A program made the position numbers and the translations under genes. The notes beneath the pieces were generated by a model, which worked only from the letters and a program-made list of their open reading frames with translations, was not told where the DNA came from and made no database searches. A stretch of 64,000 nucleotides of DNA from Shewanella zhangzhouensis (GTDB lineage Bacteria > Pseudomonadota > Gammaproteobacteria > Enterobacterales > Shewanellaceae): NCBI RefSeq assembly GCF_019457615.1, contig NZ_CP080414.1, forward strand, positions 2,230,501 through 2,294,500, read 5' to 3'. Below, one piece after another: positions 26,892-35,308 of this stretch (position 1 is its first letter; each line of letters opens with the position of its first letter).

Positions 26892-27980
26892 TTATACTTG
26901 ATATGTCGGGTAATCGATGTAGCCTGTCTCTCCACCACCATATAAGCTTAACCTTGCATCGGCATCAAATTCAGCTAGTGGCAAATCGTTTGCAAAACGG
27001 GCTACTAAATCAGGGTTTGTTACGAAAGGAGTGCCAAAGGCAACGAAGTCAGCATATTGCTTGTCGAGTAACTGTTGTGCTGACTCCTTAGTTAACTTAC
27101 CCGCAATCATAATAGGGTTTGGATACACTTCGCGAACTTGATGACGGAACGTTTCTGGGACATCAACATATCGAGAAATGCGCTCGGAAAAATGAACATA
27201 AGCCAAATTCATCGGTTTCATTTTCTCAAGTGCTTTGAGCACAACATCTATAATTTCCGGATCCTGATCAGCGAAGCCTTCAATCACGTGTGGAGAAACA
27301 CGAACTGCTACTTTGTCGCCGCCGATACCGTTTACGACTGCTTGTAAGGTTTCAACCAAAAAGCGAATACGGTTTTCTTGACTACCACCATACCGATCTT
27401 TACGCTGATTACTCTCTAACCGCATAAATGTATCAAACAGATAGCCGTGTGCGGCATGGATTTCAACTCCGTCAAAGCCAGCTTCAATCGAGTTTTTAGC
27501 CGCTTGAACAAAATCAGTAATGGTACTCTCGATGTCTTGAAGCGTCATCTCTCGTGGAGTTTCTGTTTCAATCATTCCGAACCCGCCTTCTGGCAAAGGG
27601 CCAAAAACTTGATCGGGTACTTTTATGGCAGAGGGTGCTAGAGGTTGTTCACCTGAAATTGAAGAATGGCTACGACGTCCTACATGCCAGAGCTGGATAA
27701 ATATCTTCCCATCTTCGTTATGGACAGCCTGCGTCACTTTTTTCCAGCCTTCAATGTGCTCTTCCGTATAAATGCCGGGAGTCATTGAATACCCGCGGCC
27801 TATGGCTGAAACAGGCGCACCTTCTGTGACAATCAAACCTGCACTGGCACGCTGACGATAGTAAGTTGCCATCATCTCGTTTGGCACATCACCAGGTTGA
27901 GAGGTGCGTGAACGAGTCATCGGCGCCATCGCAATACGGTTTTTAGTCTCTAATGTTTTACCTTTAAATATATTAAACAT
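26892..27980 (-). CDS. Old Yellow Enzyme family alkene reductase (NemA-like)
   Basis: 362 residues, a typical OYE TIM barrel. LFNIFKG...NRIAMAPMTRSRTSQPGDVPNEMMATYYRQRASAGLIVTEG is the FMN-binding N-terminus. IFIQLWHVGRRSH has the His/Trp/Arg triad. FDGVEIHAAHGYL has the His-Ala-Ala-His segment that binds substrate carbonyl or nitro groups. KDRYGGSQENRIRFL and a C-terminal GYIDYPTY follow. These NADPH-dependent ene-reductases act on alpha,beta-unsaturated carbonyls and nitro compounds. It lies 9 nt downstream of a paralog, in one operon. Confidence 0.93.
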   Translation of the reverse strand: MFNIFKGKTLETKNRIAMAPMTRSRTSQPGDVPNEMMATYYRQRASAGLIVTEGAPVSAIGRGYSMTPGIYTEEHIEGWKKVTQAVHNEDGKIFIQLWHVGRRSHSSISGEQPLAPSAIKVPDQVFGPLPEGGFGMIETETPREMTLQDIESTITDFVQAAKNSIEAGFDGVEIHAAHGYLFDTFMRLESNQRKDRYGGSQENRIRFLVETLQAVVNGIGGDKVAVRVSPHVIEGFADQDPEIIDVVLKALEKMKPMNLAYVHFSERISRYVDVPETFRHQVREVYPNPIMIAGKLTKESAQQLLDKQYADFVAFGTPFVTNPDLVARFANDLPLAEFDADARLSLYGGGETGYIDYPTYQV

Positions 27981-27989
27981 ACTTTCCTC

Positions 27990-29087
27990 CTAGGCTTTAT
28001 AAGTCGGGTAATCAATAAGCCCTTTTTCACCGCCACCAAATAAGGTGTTTGGATCGTGCTCTGTTAATGGATAGCTGTGAAGTAGACGCTCAGGAAGATC
28101 GGGGTTCGCGATAAAAGGACGACCAAAGCCAATCATATCAGCCAAACCATCTTCAATAGCTTGTTCAGCTTTTTCCGCATTATAACGGCCTGCGTAAATC
28201 AAAATGCCCTGGTAGGCATCTCTTAATGCACGTTTAAAAGAGACAGGTGTATCAGGTGCATCATCCCAATCAACTTCAGCGATATGCAGATAAACGATAC
28301 CGTGCTTATTCAGTAACGCTGCAGCAGCGGTATAGGTCTCTATAGGGTTCGAATCCACGGTACCATTTAAGGTGGTCAAAGGAGCAAGACGTACACCAAC
28401 GCGATCAGCACCAATCGCTTCAACCAATGCTGCAACCACTTCATCGAGAAAACGAAGCCGATTTTCTGTGCAACCACCGTATTCGTCGGTTCGGTTGTTG
28501 GATTCGGAGTCAATAAACTGGTTGATCAAATAGCCATTAGCCGCATGGAGTTCAATGCCATCAAAGCCGGCGTCAATAGCATTCAATGCAGCTTGACGAT
28601 AATCTGCAATGACCTGTTTAATATCTTCCTTTGTCATCGCTCGAGGCTGTACTACATCAACAAAACCTGGCTCGTCAGTTCCATTATCAACGAACACTTT
28701 TACGTTTTGTGCCTTCAAAGCTGATGAAGAAATAGGTTGCTCACCACCTATGTTATCTGGATGTGTGACTCTACCTACATGCCAAAGTTGCGCAAAAATC
28801 ACTCCATCCTGCGCATGTACAGCGTCCGTTACTGTACGCCAGCCTTTGATCTGTTCTGATGAGTAGATTCCTGGTGTCCATGCATAACCTTTTGCTGTTG
28901 ATGAAATCTGAGTACCTTCTGAGACAATCAATCCCGCGGAGGCTCTCTGTGCGTAGTAAGTTGCCATAAGCTCATTGGCTATGTCGCCTGGTTGGCTTGC
29001 TCTAGAACGAGTCATAGGCGGCATAACAATTCGATTTTTAAGCGACAACTTACCTAATTTTAGGCTACTAAACAGTGTTTTAGGCAT
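27990..29087 (-). CDS. Old Yellow Enzyme family alkene reductase
   Basis: About 365 residues from ATG 29087, chosen because AAGGAG lies 7 nt upstream; the longest frame starts at 29123. Motifs as in other OYE proteins: KNRIVMPPMTRSRASQPGDIANELMATYYAQRASAGLIVSEG, IFAQLWHVGR, FDGIELHAANGYLINQF (here His-Ala-Ala-Asn instead of His-Ala-Ala-His) and YGGCTENRLRF. It is the first gene of the two-gene OYE operon. The Asn form is common in ene-reductases of the NemA/XenA-like groups. Role: reduction of activated alkenes and quinones. Confidence 0.93.
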   Translation of the reverse strand: MPKTLFSSLKLGKLSLKNRIVMPPMTRSRASQPGDIANELMATYYAQRASAGLIVSEGTQISSTAKGYAWTPGIYSSEQIKGWRTVTDAVHAQDGVIFAQLWHVGRVTHPDNIGGEQPISSSALKAQNVKVFVDNGTDEPGFVDVVQPRAMTKEDIKQVIADYRQAALNAIDAGFDGIELHAANGYLINQFIDSESNNRTDEYGGCTENRLRFLDEVVAALVEAIGADRVGVRLAPLTTLNGTVDSNPIETYTAAAALLNKHGIVYLHIAEVDWDDAPDTPVSFKRALRDAYQGILIYAGRYNAEKAEQAIEDGLADMIGFGRPFIANPDLPERLLHSYPLTEHDPNTLFGGGEKGLIDYPTYKA

Positions 29088-29404
29088 GACTTTCTCCTTG
29101 AGTTTCTGCGAGGATTTTATCAAGCTTATCGATATATATTCACAGCATTAAAAGGAAAAGATATTTGCGAATATTGCAATAATCGAAGTTTTTGATGCGA
29201 GAGTAGAGCTTTGTTTCTGAATATCTTGAGAATTGCCTTAGCAGAAGGAATACCGCGGTATCTTGTCTTGGCTTTTTCATGAAACTAGGCACATGAGTTG
29301 ATAAGGTTTTCCGTGCTCAGATTGCATGTTTTGCATGTTTAGTATGCGACCCGGTGCGTTTCAACTAACTGATGCGGGTAAAAGCTAGCTCTATATGAAA
29401 CTAG

Positions 29405-29533
29405 AAATTTGGGCTAATAGACCAAAAATCAGTCGTATAGAGACCATTATTGGCTGAAACTTGAAAAGTTGAGAACGAGACATCCATAAAAAGATTGAGG
29501 CGTCATTTACGGAGATGTGGACTACTTAATCGC
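29405..29533 (+). mobile_element. Fragment of IS5-family element, 3' end only
   Basis: ACCAAAAATCAGTCGTATAG ... GGCTGAAACTTGAAAAGTTGAG ... AGGCGTCATTTACGGAGATG ... GGACTACTTAATCGC. It matches the 3' flank of IS5 relics 1 and 2 (reverse strand of 16160-16250) at scattered but ordered positions. No coding part remains. The rest of 29124-29562 has no gene. Confidence 0.65.
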
Positions 29534-29562
29534 AGCGCACGTAAAGCTGGAATGTCGATTTG

Positions 29563-30432
29563 TTAGGTCTGTTCGATCAAGCGGTATATTGTCTTACCAT
29601 CAACCCTGGTGAAGTCGTAGTGATTTGGCAATGACGTAAAATTCATTCTTGCATAATTCGATTCTGCTGAGCATCTATCAGCTTGTTTCAGAATATACTC
29701 AAGCGCATACCTTGGTTTATAACCATATGGCTTTGCAGAGAGTAGGGCGGCTAGCAAGGAAAACACCTTCGAGTTGTATGTGCCTAACTGACCCAAAGGA
29801 TTGGCCAGAATGGAAAAGCTGTAGCTCTCATGTGGGCCAGCAGTGTACTGATTTTTACCTGAAATCAGCATAGGGTAGATTTTACCAATGTCATGGAATA
29901 AGCCAGCCACTAAACCAGTTTGGCATTCAAGTTCAGAATGACGCAAATGTTTGGCGTTATAGTATGTTATCTCTGCTACCTCAACACTGTGTTCAAACAG
30001 ACCATGTTCGACCGAATGATGGTGCTGATAACTGGCTTTTGACAGCATGAATTTTTCTAAAATAAATGGCTTTGACAAAATAAAGTCTTTAAATGGGGCC
30101 AATTCCTGAACCGTAATCATGCTCAGTAGTTTAAAAAAACGTCCTACCAGTTGTTCTTTACCGGTTCTCAGTAGAGCGGTCCATCGAAGATAATCAACTT
30201 CGACAAGATCTATGGGGATTGGCTTTAAAGAGCGAATAACTGCATGACCCATAGAGTCTTCAGACACATTGATCTGTGCTAGGCAAGGATAACAATTGCA
30301 ATGATGAGCAACGTCAAAGGAGGTTATGGCTTTGATCACTACATCACCGGAGACTATGAATTCACAGGTAGCAGTAGGGAGTGTGCTATTCGTGTTAACG
30401 TCTTTAATCCAGGCGAAAATACTGTTATTCAT
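29563..30432 (-). CDS. HD-domain protein associated with the recombinase operon
   Basis: About 289 residues from ATG 30432. The HD signature is visible: ASYQHHHSVEHGLFEHSVEVAEITYYNAKHLRH, then CQTGLVAGLFHDIGKIYPML (His-Asp). The arrangement H..GLFEHS...HDIGK is like the TraI_2 (MOBH relaxase-type) HD domain and stand-alone relatives on integrative elements. The start codon overlaps the integrase stop by 8 nt with AATCATGAATAA, so the genes are co-translated. Function unknown; a phosphohydrolase or DNA-processing role in element transfer is possible, not shown. Confidence 0.72.
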   Translation of the reverse strand: MNNSIFAWIKDVNTNSTLPTATCEFIVSGDVVIKAITSFDVAHHCNCYPCLAQINVSEDSMGHAVIRSLKPIPIDLVEVDYLRWTALLRTGKEQLVGRFFKLLSMITVQELAPFKDFILSKPFILEKFMLSKASYQHHHSVEHGLFEHSVEVAEITYYNAKHLRHSELECQTGLVAGLFHDIGKIYPMLISGKNQYTAGPHESYSFSILANPLGQLGTYNSKVFSLLAALLSAKPYGYKPRYALEYILKQADRCSAESNYARMNFTSLPNHYDFTRVDGKTIYRLIEQT

Positions 30433-31648
30433 GATTAGCGTCTCCAGGTGACTCAATCTGAAAGTGTTCAATTAATCGATCAAATGCACTGCCATCCTGC
30501 CGCGTTATGTTGGGGACATAGCGGCTATACACTTCAAACAACATCTTGGTAGTACTATGTCCCAGTTGTCTGGAAATCCATTCAGGGCTCTCGCCAGCTG
30601 CCAACCATAAGGTCGCGCAGGTGTGCCGGGTTTGATATGGGCGTCGACGCTTGAGTCCCATTCTGTCTAACGCTGGGTACCAAACTCGTTTGGTAACATT
30701 TCTATGATCCAGTGGATTTCCCTGACCATTGCAGAATACATAGGTTTGATTGCCAGTGATCAGCTTCTGTTGTTCTAGTGCGGTAAGAACGGGAGGTGAT
30801 AGTTTAATGGCTCGATAGGATGCTGATGTTTTAGGAGTCTCGACATTACCATCGACAAGCGTCTCTTGGATTAGGATTTCCTGCCTGGAAAAATCAACAT
30901 ATTGCCATTTGAGGCCATCTATTTCTGCCGTTCTCATCGCGGTAAAAAACCGCACAGTATAATAGTTGCGAAAATCAGCTCTGATGTGAGACAGGAAAAA
31001 TTGGACCTCCCCCAACGAAAAGGGATCTATCGGTGTCTTGTCAATCTTCAAGGGCTTGATATTAATGAAAGGACTAGGAAAGTCATAGCGCAACGCCGCC
31101 TCATTCAAGATACCACGCAGAGGAGTCATCACATGATTAATCCAATCATTACTGACTTTGGTCGTTGTACCGCGACGTTTAGGTGACATAATACCAGCCC
31201 TAAATTTCATCAATTGAGGCCGGGCGATGTCATTTAGTCTCAAATGGCCAAACTCTGGCATCAAATAGTTTTCAAAAATCATCGACACATTTTTAAAGTG
31301 ACTGAGCTTCCATTGGATTCGGTTCTCGGCTAGCCACTCAGCTGCAAATATATTGAATGTGGGAATGTTGGTCAGTAGCTTTGTAGGAGCTGTGTTGAGG
31401 CTGTCGATTAACTGTTGATCGACTTTAGCATCAGCCTCAGCAAACAGAGGACATCTTGGACTGGAAGGAAAATATTTTCGGAATACAAATCGATTGAGTC
31501 GGATTTCTGCTTCTATGTTGCTGAGTAACGCCCCTAAGCGAGAGCGGTTTAATCGATTGTCCACCAGAGCTGTTTGTTCACGACATCTAATGCCCAGATA
31601 GGTGAAATCAAACAACAACTTGTTGTTTCTGGAACGGATGCTAGCCAT
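30425..31648 (-). CDS. Tyrosine recombinase (integrase) of an integrative element
   Basis: About 407 residues from ATG 31648 with GGAGG 8 nt upstream. The N-terminus (SIRSRNNKLLFDFTYLGIRCREQTALVDNRLNRSRLGALLSNIEAEI) is the DUF3596-like arm-binding domain common in integrating islands. A SAM-like core-binding domain follows (about residues 110-200). The catalytic domain has FFTAMRTAEIDGLKW (Arg), RPYQTRHTCATLW (His-Arg box) and LGHSTTKMLFEVYSRY (His, Tyr nucleophile). Overlaps genes on both sides. Neither attachment site was found by eye. Confidence 0.9.
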   Translation of the reverse strand: MASIRSRNNKLLFDFTYLGIRCREQTALVDNRLNRSRLGALLSNIEAEIRLNRFVFRKYFPSSPRCPLFAEADAKVDQQLIDSLNTAPTKLLTNIPTFNIFAAEWLAENRIQWKLSHFKNVSMIFENYLMPEFGHLRLNDIARPQLMKFRAGIMSPKRRGTTTKVSNDWINHVMTPLRGILNEAALRYDFPSPFINIKPLKIDKTPIDPFSLGEVQFFLSHIRADFRNYYTVRFFTAMRTAEIDGLKWQYVDFSRQEILIQETLVDGNVETPKTSASYRAIKLSPPVLTALEQQKLITGNQTYVFCNGQGNPLDHRNVTKRVWYPALDRMGLKRRRPYQTRHTCATLWLAAGESPEWISRQLGHSTTKMLFEVYSRYVPNITRQDGSAFDRLIEHFQIESPGDANHE

Positions 31649-31877
31649 GACAAACACCTCCTCTAGCCATAGGAATTGCTATATCGAGCCTTGTCACAGA
31701 CTTAAAAAGCTCTTGCTCCACAACTTCCCATATGTAGAAAATTTTTCTTCCACCGAAAGGCCGTATGTAGTGCACACCCTCAAGAAAGACCGTATCTTTC
31801 AAAGCATGGTTGATATATGCTGGGCTAAACTTAATCCTTTGGGAAAGTTCTCTAGCATTTAGTAAAGTTTGTTGCAT
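31641..31877 (-). CDS. Excisionase-like small DNA-binding protein
   Basis: 78 residues: LLNARELSQRIKFSPAYINHALKDTVFLEGVHYIRPFGGRKIFYIWEVVEQELF. The winged-helix layout with R-P-F-G-G-R-K then a Tyr-Ile-Trp strand is typical of excisionases and AlpA/MerR-type recombination directionality factors. Its stop overlaps the integrase start, and it heads the operon excisionase, integrase, HD protein. Its promoter must lie in the operator region facing the XRE gene. Confidence 0.72.
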   Translation of the reverse strand: MQQTLLNARELSQRIKFSPAYINHALKDTVFLEGVHYIRPFGGRKIFYIWEVVEQELFKSVTRLDIAIPMARGGVCHG

Positions 31878-31907
31878 ACAAACCTCTTGATGTTCCTAAG
31901 AAAGATT

Positions 31908-31930
31908 AAATGTTCCCATGCAGAACATTT
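31908..31930. promoter_or_regulatory. Inverted-repeat operator O1, excisionase/XRE intergenic
   Basis: AAATGTTC-N7-GAACATTT: perfect 8-bp arms around CCATGCA. Lies between the divergent excisionase and XRE genes, the expected place for a repressor binding site. A further half-site TGTTCC occurs at 31891. Confidence 0.8.
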
Positions 31931-31941
31931 AATCACCTTTA

Positions 31942-31964
31942 AATTGTTCTTGCAAGGAACATTT
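31942..31964. promoter_or_regulatory. Inverted-repeat operator O2, excisionase/XRE intergenic
   Basis: AATTGTTC-N7-GAACATTT around TTGCAAG: same arms as O1 with one base changed. The centre-to-centre distance from O1 is 34 bp. Two operators of the same sequence spanning a divergent promoter suggest cooperative repression. Confidence 0.78.
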
Positions 31965-31997
31965 TGATTTTTTCTACGATTATTGGAGTAGATAAGA

Positions 31998-32225
31998 GTG
32001 ATTAGATTTAAAATCAAAGAGTTGGTAGCGGAAAAAGAATTTAAGGAGCGCCGAAAGATAACGCTTCAAGAGGTAGCTGACTCTGCTAACGTCAACCGAA
32101 CGGCCTTATCTAAGATGATGAACCCCAGTTATGAATACTCAACCACTACCAAAGCCATAGATTCTCTGTGTCAGTACTTTGGTTGCAGGGTAGAGGATGT
32201 AATTGAATATGTAGATGAAAACTAA
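31998..32225 (+). CDS. XRE/Cro-type transcriptional repressor
   Basis: 75 residues: IRFKIKELVAEKEFKERRKITLQEVADSANVNRTALSKMMNPSYEYSTTTKAIDSLCQYFGCRVEDVIEYV. Five-helix Cro/CI fold as in HTH_26/YozG-like regulators, with LQEVADSANVNRTALSKMM as the helix-turn-helix. Divergent from the excisionase-integrase operon with two matching inverted repeats between them, so it is the likely immunity or repressor switch of the element. Confidence 0.85.
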   Translation: MIRFKIKELVAEKEFKERRKITLQEVADSANVNRTALSKMMNPSYEYSTTTKAIDSLCQYFGCRVEDVIEYVDEN

Positions 32226-32466
32226 GGTTACAACCCAATCTTTCTTCCCATTGATGAAATTTTCTGTAACTGTTTAGCGGGAATGACTCGACATCATTGA
32301 CTTCGCAGGGATGGTGACAGTCTTCTCGATACAAACTGCAACCACCGCAGTAACTCACTCTTTGGCACAACGGCAAATCCATTTCACGGTCTCTCGTAGT
32401 GACAGTATGTGCAAGTGGAATAGCGCTTCCTACTGGGACCATACACGTTAGCTGATCTTGCGCCAA
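32222..32466 (-). CDS. Possible small Cys-rich protein
   Basis: An open minus-strand frame starting near 32466 runs MAQDQLTCMVPVGSAIPLAHTV ... LPLCQRVSYCGGCSLYREDCHHPCEV. The cysteine spacing C-x5-C-x2-C-x6-C-x3-C could bind zinc. It has no clear ribosome site, and in the longest form overlaps the XRE gene in antisense, so it may be chance. The rest of 32467-32797 has no supported gene, though the frame MSLRTNPDLMKADIPGA (32482) is open briefly. Confidence 0.25.
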
Positions 32467-32797
32467 AGAGGGCAGCTTACAATGTCGTTAAGGACTAATC
32501 CAGACCTGATGAAAGCCGATATTCCTGGCGCTGTAGTCCGTGCCCCAAAACGCATGATTAGCATGTCACCTTCATTTTCTAGAGTGTCTTCTTCGCCTTC
32601 AGCCACCCATGGCACAGTCTTTCACTGATTGCTGACATTCGTGCTGGTTAGGTGTCCTTCATAGTCGAACGGTTAGAAAAACACAGGTAGCGTGAGCTGG
32701 ATTGCTAACAGGTTCAGCCATTGCGGCAAGGTGATGTAGGCATCTGCTACAGCAGCCAGATAAATTTTATATAAAGCCAACTGACCAGGAGCAAAGC

Positions 32798-32989
32798 ATG
32801 AAACTCATCCGATTAAAGTAAGTCACAGAACGCACAGGTCTAGGGCGCTCATCGATCTACAACTACATGGCTGCTGGCTACTTTCCCAGGTCAGTGAAGC
32901 TGGGCCCGAGGCTGGTAGCCTGGGTTGAGAATGAGATAGATGAATGGATTGCAGATAAAATCAGCAATCGAGATAGGAATGGTGACTAG
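32798..32989 (+). pseudogene. AlpA-family regulator with a nonsense codon at position 8
   Basis: ATG at 32798 reads MKLIRLK, then TAA (32819-32821), then VTERTGLGRSSIYNYMAAGYFPRSVKLGPRLVAWVENEIDEWIADKI to a stop at 32987. The whole 63-codon frame is a standard AlpA/prophage CP4-57 regulator except for the stop, where Glu or a similar residue is usual. A single base change (G to T in GAA) would explain it. A good ribosome site (CCAGGAGC) remains. AlpA proteins activate integrase or excision genes. It may be inactive here, unless it restarts or is suppressed. Confidence 0.85.
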
Positions 32990-33212
32990 TTAATCACGCC
33001 ATTATTTGGGTCGATATGGCTTAAGGAAAGCTGGATTCTGTGGCCTGTCGCACTGGATACGGTTCGTTGAGTCTGGCACAATCATCCAACAGTATTAAGG
33101 GTGATTAAGTCACTGGCACCAATCAATAAATCGGTTACTGATTGCTTGAATGTCAATGACGAGCAGTTTTTACAACACTGCCTTAATCTAAGAATGAACA
33201 AGAGGCACAGGG

Positions 33213-34142
33213 ATGGTCGAAACAATTCCAAGCTACGAAGAGATGATGCCAGCAGTGCTGAAGGTGCTTGCTGACGGTCAACTCAAGTCATTACGCCAAA
33301 TCACTGCGGAAGCTGCAGCGGTATATGGTATCAGTGATGAGCAGCTGGCGCTGACGCTTCCAAGTGGCAAACAAACCTACGTCTATAACCGGGTCGGATG
33401 AGCCAAGGAATATTTGGTAAAAGCGATGCTTCTTGAGCAGCCAAGCCGTGGAGTTTGTCGCATAACAGAGCGAGGGCTGGAGGCGTTGCATTCTGGCCAC
33501 AAGGTAAATAACCAATACTTAAGTCAGTTTGATGAGTTTGTTCAGTACAAACAGATGTCAAACCAGACTACATCGCAATCATTAAAAGCCAAACCTCCTG
33601 AAGCCGTAGACGACTCGACTCTTACACCTTCTGAGCAAATATCAAAAGCCTTTGCTGCCCTGAACTCTGCCCTTGCCGATGAACTGCTGGAGCAAATCCA
33701 CAGTCTTTCGCCCAAGTTCTTTGAGCAACTGGTCGTCGATTTAATGCTGGCCATGGGCTATGGCGGCAGCCAAAAGGATGCAGGGCAGGCGACGCAGTAC
33801 ACTAACGATGGCGGTATTGATGGCATCATCAAGGAAGATAAGCTCGGGCTTGATTCCATCTACCTGCAAGCCAAACGCTACCGCGATAACACGATTGGCA
33901 GGCCAGACATTCAAGCCTTCGCTGGGGCGCTGGATATGCACCGCGCCCGCAAAGGGGTGTTTATTACCACTTCGAGCTTCAGCAAAGATGCCCGCGAATT
34001 TGTTTCCATGATCGAAAAGCGCATCGTGCTCATCGATGGGCGCGAACTCGCGGCGCTGATGATAGAGCATAATGTCGGCGTATCGACCCGCGAGCTATAT
34101 GCCGTAAAGGCTATAGATTCGGATTATTTTGCAGACGAGTAG
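33213..34142 (+). pseudogene. mrr: Mrr-type restriction endonuclease, nonsense mutation
   Basis: The frame from 33213 to 34142 (about 310 codons, as in E. coli Mrr) is continuous except for TGA at 33399-33401. The part before it (VLKVLADGQLKSLRQITAEAA, ALTLPSGKQTYVYNRVG) is the Mrr_N domain. The part after it continues AKEYLVKAMLLEQPSRGVCRITERG, then LSPKFFEQLVVDLMLAMGYGG and the catalytic domain DGGIDGIIKEDKLGLDSIYLQAKRY, with the Asp...Gln-Ala-Lys motif intact. Homologues read N-R-V/I-G-W-A-K; the stop replaces Trp (TGG to TGA). Mrr cuts modified DNA. A restart at ATG 33414 would lack most of the N-domain. Confidence 0.88.
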
Positions 34143-34248
34143 TGGAGCCATGTTAAGGGTTGTTCTTATTTCCTTGTAAGTCTCCACTTTAAAATTTAAG
34201 CCCAAAGCAACGCTCAACAAATACTGGAATAACAAAGGCGAGGTTTCA

Positions 34249-34970
34249 ATGGAACTGATAGATAACATTAATCGGCTACTTGGTGATGACCTACGGCAGA
34301 CACTTAAACCAGGTGCTAGGCTGAAAATCGCCGCTTCTTGTTTCTCTATGTATGCGTTCGAAGCGTTGAAAGCTGAACTGGAAAAGATTGACGAGCTTCA
34401 ATTTATCTTTACCTCGCCAACGTTTACCGCCAATGAAGTGACCGATAAGATCCGTAAGGAGCGCAGAGAGTTTCACATTCCAAAAGCTGACCGGGAGAGA
34501 AGCCTATATGGGAGCGAGTTCGAGATTCAGCTTCGCAATAAACTCACTCAGCGAGCGATTGCCAAAGAATGTGCGGACTGGATGAGGCGTAAGGCCAAGT
34601 TCAGGTCCAATCGCAGTAAGGCCCCGATGCAGCAGTTTGCCAGTGTTCAAACCAGCGACGAATTGACAGCTTACATGCCATTGCATGGATTTACCGCCGT
34701 AGATCTTGGCTATCCGCCAGGCAATGCAGTCTCCAACTTCGTCAACAAAATGGATGAGCCAACGTTTACAGCTACCTACGTCAATCTGTTTAACCAGATA
34801 TGGCAGGACCCAGAGAAACTAGAAGACGTGACCTCACAGATATGTGAACACATAGAGTCCGTATATCAGGAAAACTCGCCAGAGAGCATCTACTTTCTGA
34901 TGCTGTACAACATCTTCAATGAGTTTTTAGATGATATTAACGAAGATGTGTTACCAAATGATCGAACAGG
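34249..34970 (+). pseudogene. N-terminal fragment of a PLD-domain SNF2-type helicase, truncated by an IS
   Basis: MELIDNINRLLGDDLRQTLKPGARLKIAASCFSMYAFEALKAELEKIDELQFIFTSPTF ... ERSLYGSEFEIQLRNKLTQRAIAKECADWMRRKA matches, from memory, the N-terminal PLD-like domain of large SNF2/DEAD helicases found in restriction and defence islands. The reading frame runs into the IS at 34971 after VLPNDRTG and ends at 35079 inside it. The helicase motor (Walker A onward) is absent; nothing after the IS matches it. With mrr upstream, this was probably a restriction or defence module. Family call from pattern memory. Confidence 0.7.
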
Positions 34971-35044
34971 TGACCTCTCCCCCAAATTTAAGACCATGAC
35001 ATTGATGAGATTTCCAATAAACTGGAGCCAATGGAGATCTCAAC

Positions 35045-35308
35045 ATGAAGAAACGCTACACCGAAGAACAAATCATTAAGGCCATCAAACAGCATGAGGC
35101 AGGGGCAAAGGTCGATGACATTTGCCGAGAGATGGGCATATCCACGGGCACATTCTACAACTGGCGCAGCAAGTATGCGGGGCTGGAAGTAAATGAAGCG
35201 AAGCGGCTGAGAGAGTTGGAGACCGAGAACAACAAGCTCAAAAAGATGTTGGCCGACAAGATGCTGGAAGTCGAAGCGATGAAGGATGTGCTGTCAAAAA
35301 AGTGGTAA
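35045..35308 (+). CDS. IS407-like OrfA
   Basis: 87 residues, the same sequence as the copy at 6968-7231: helix-turn-helix plus coiled coil. An A6G run (35296-35302) just before the stop is the expected -1 slip site for producing OrfAB. Confidence 0.92.
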   Translation: MKKRYTEEQIIKAIKQHEAGAKVDDICREMGISTGTFYNWRSKYAGLEVNEAKRLRELETENNKLKKMLADKMLEVEAMKDVLSKKW

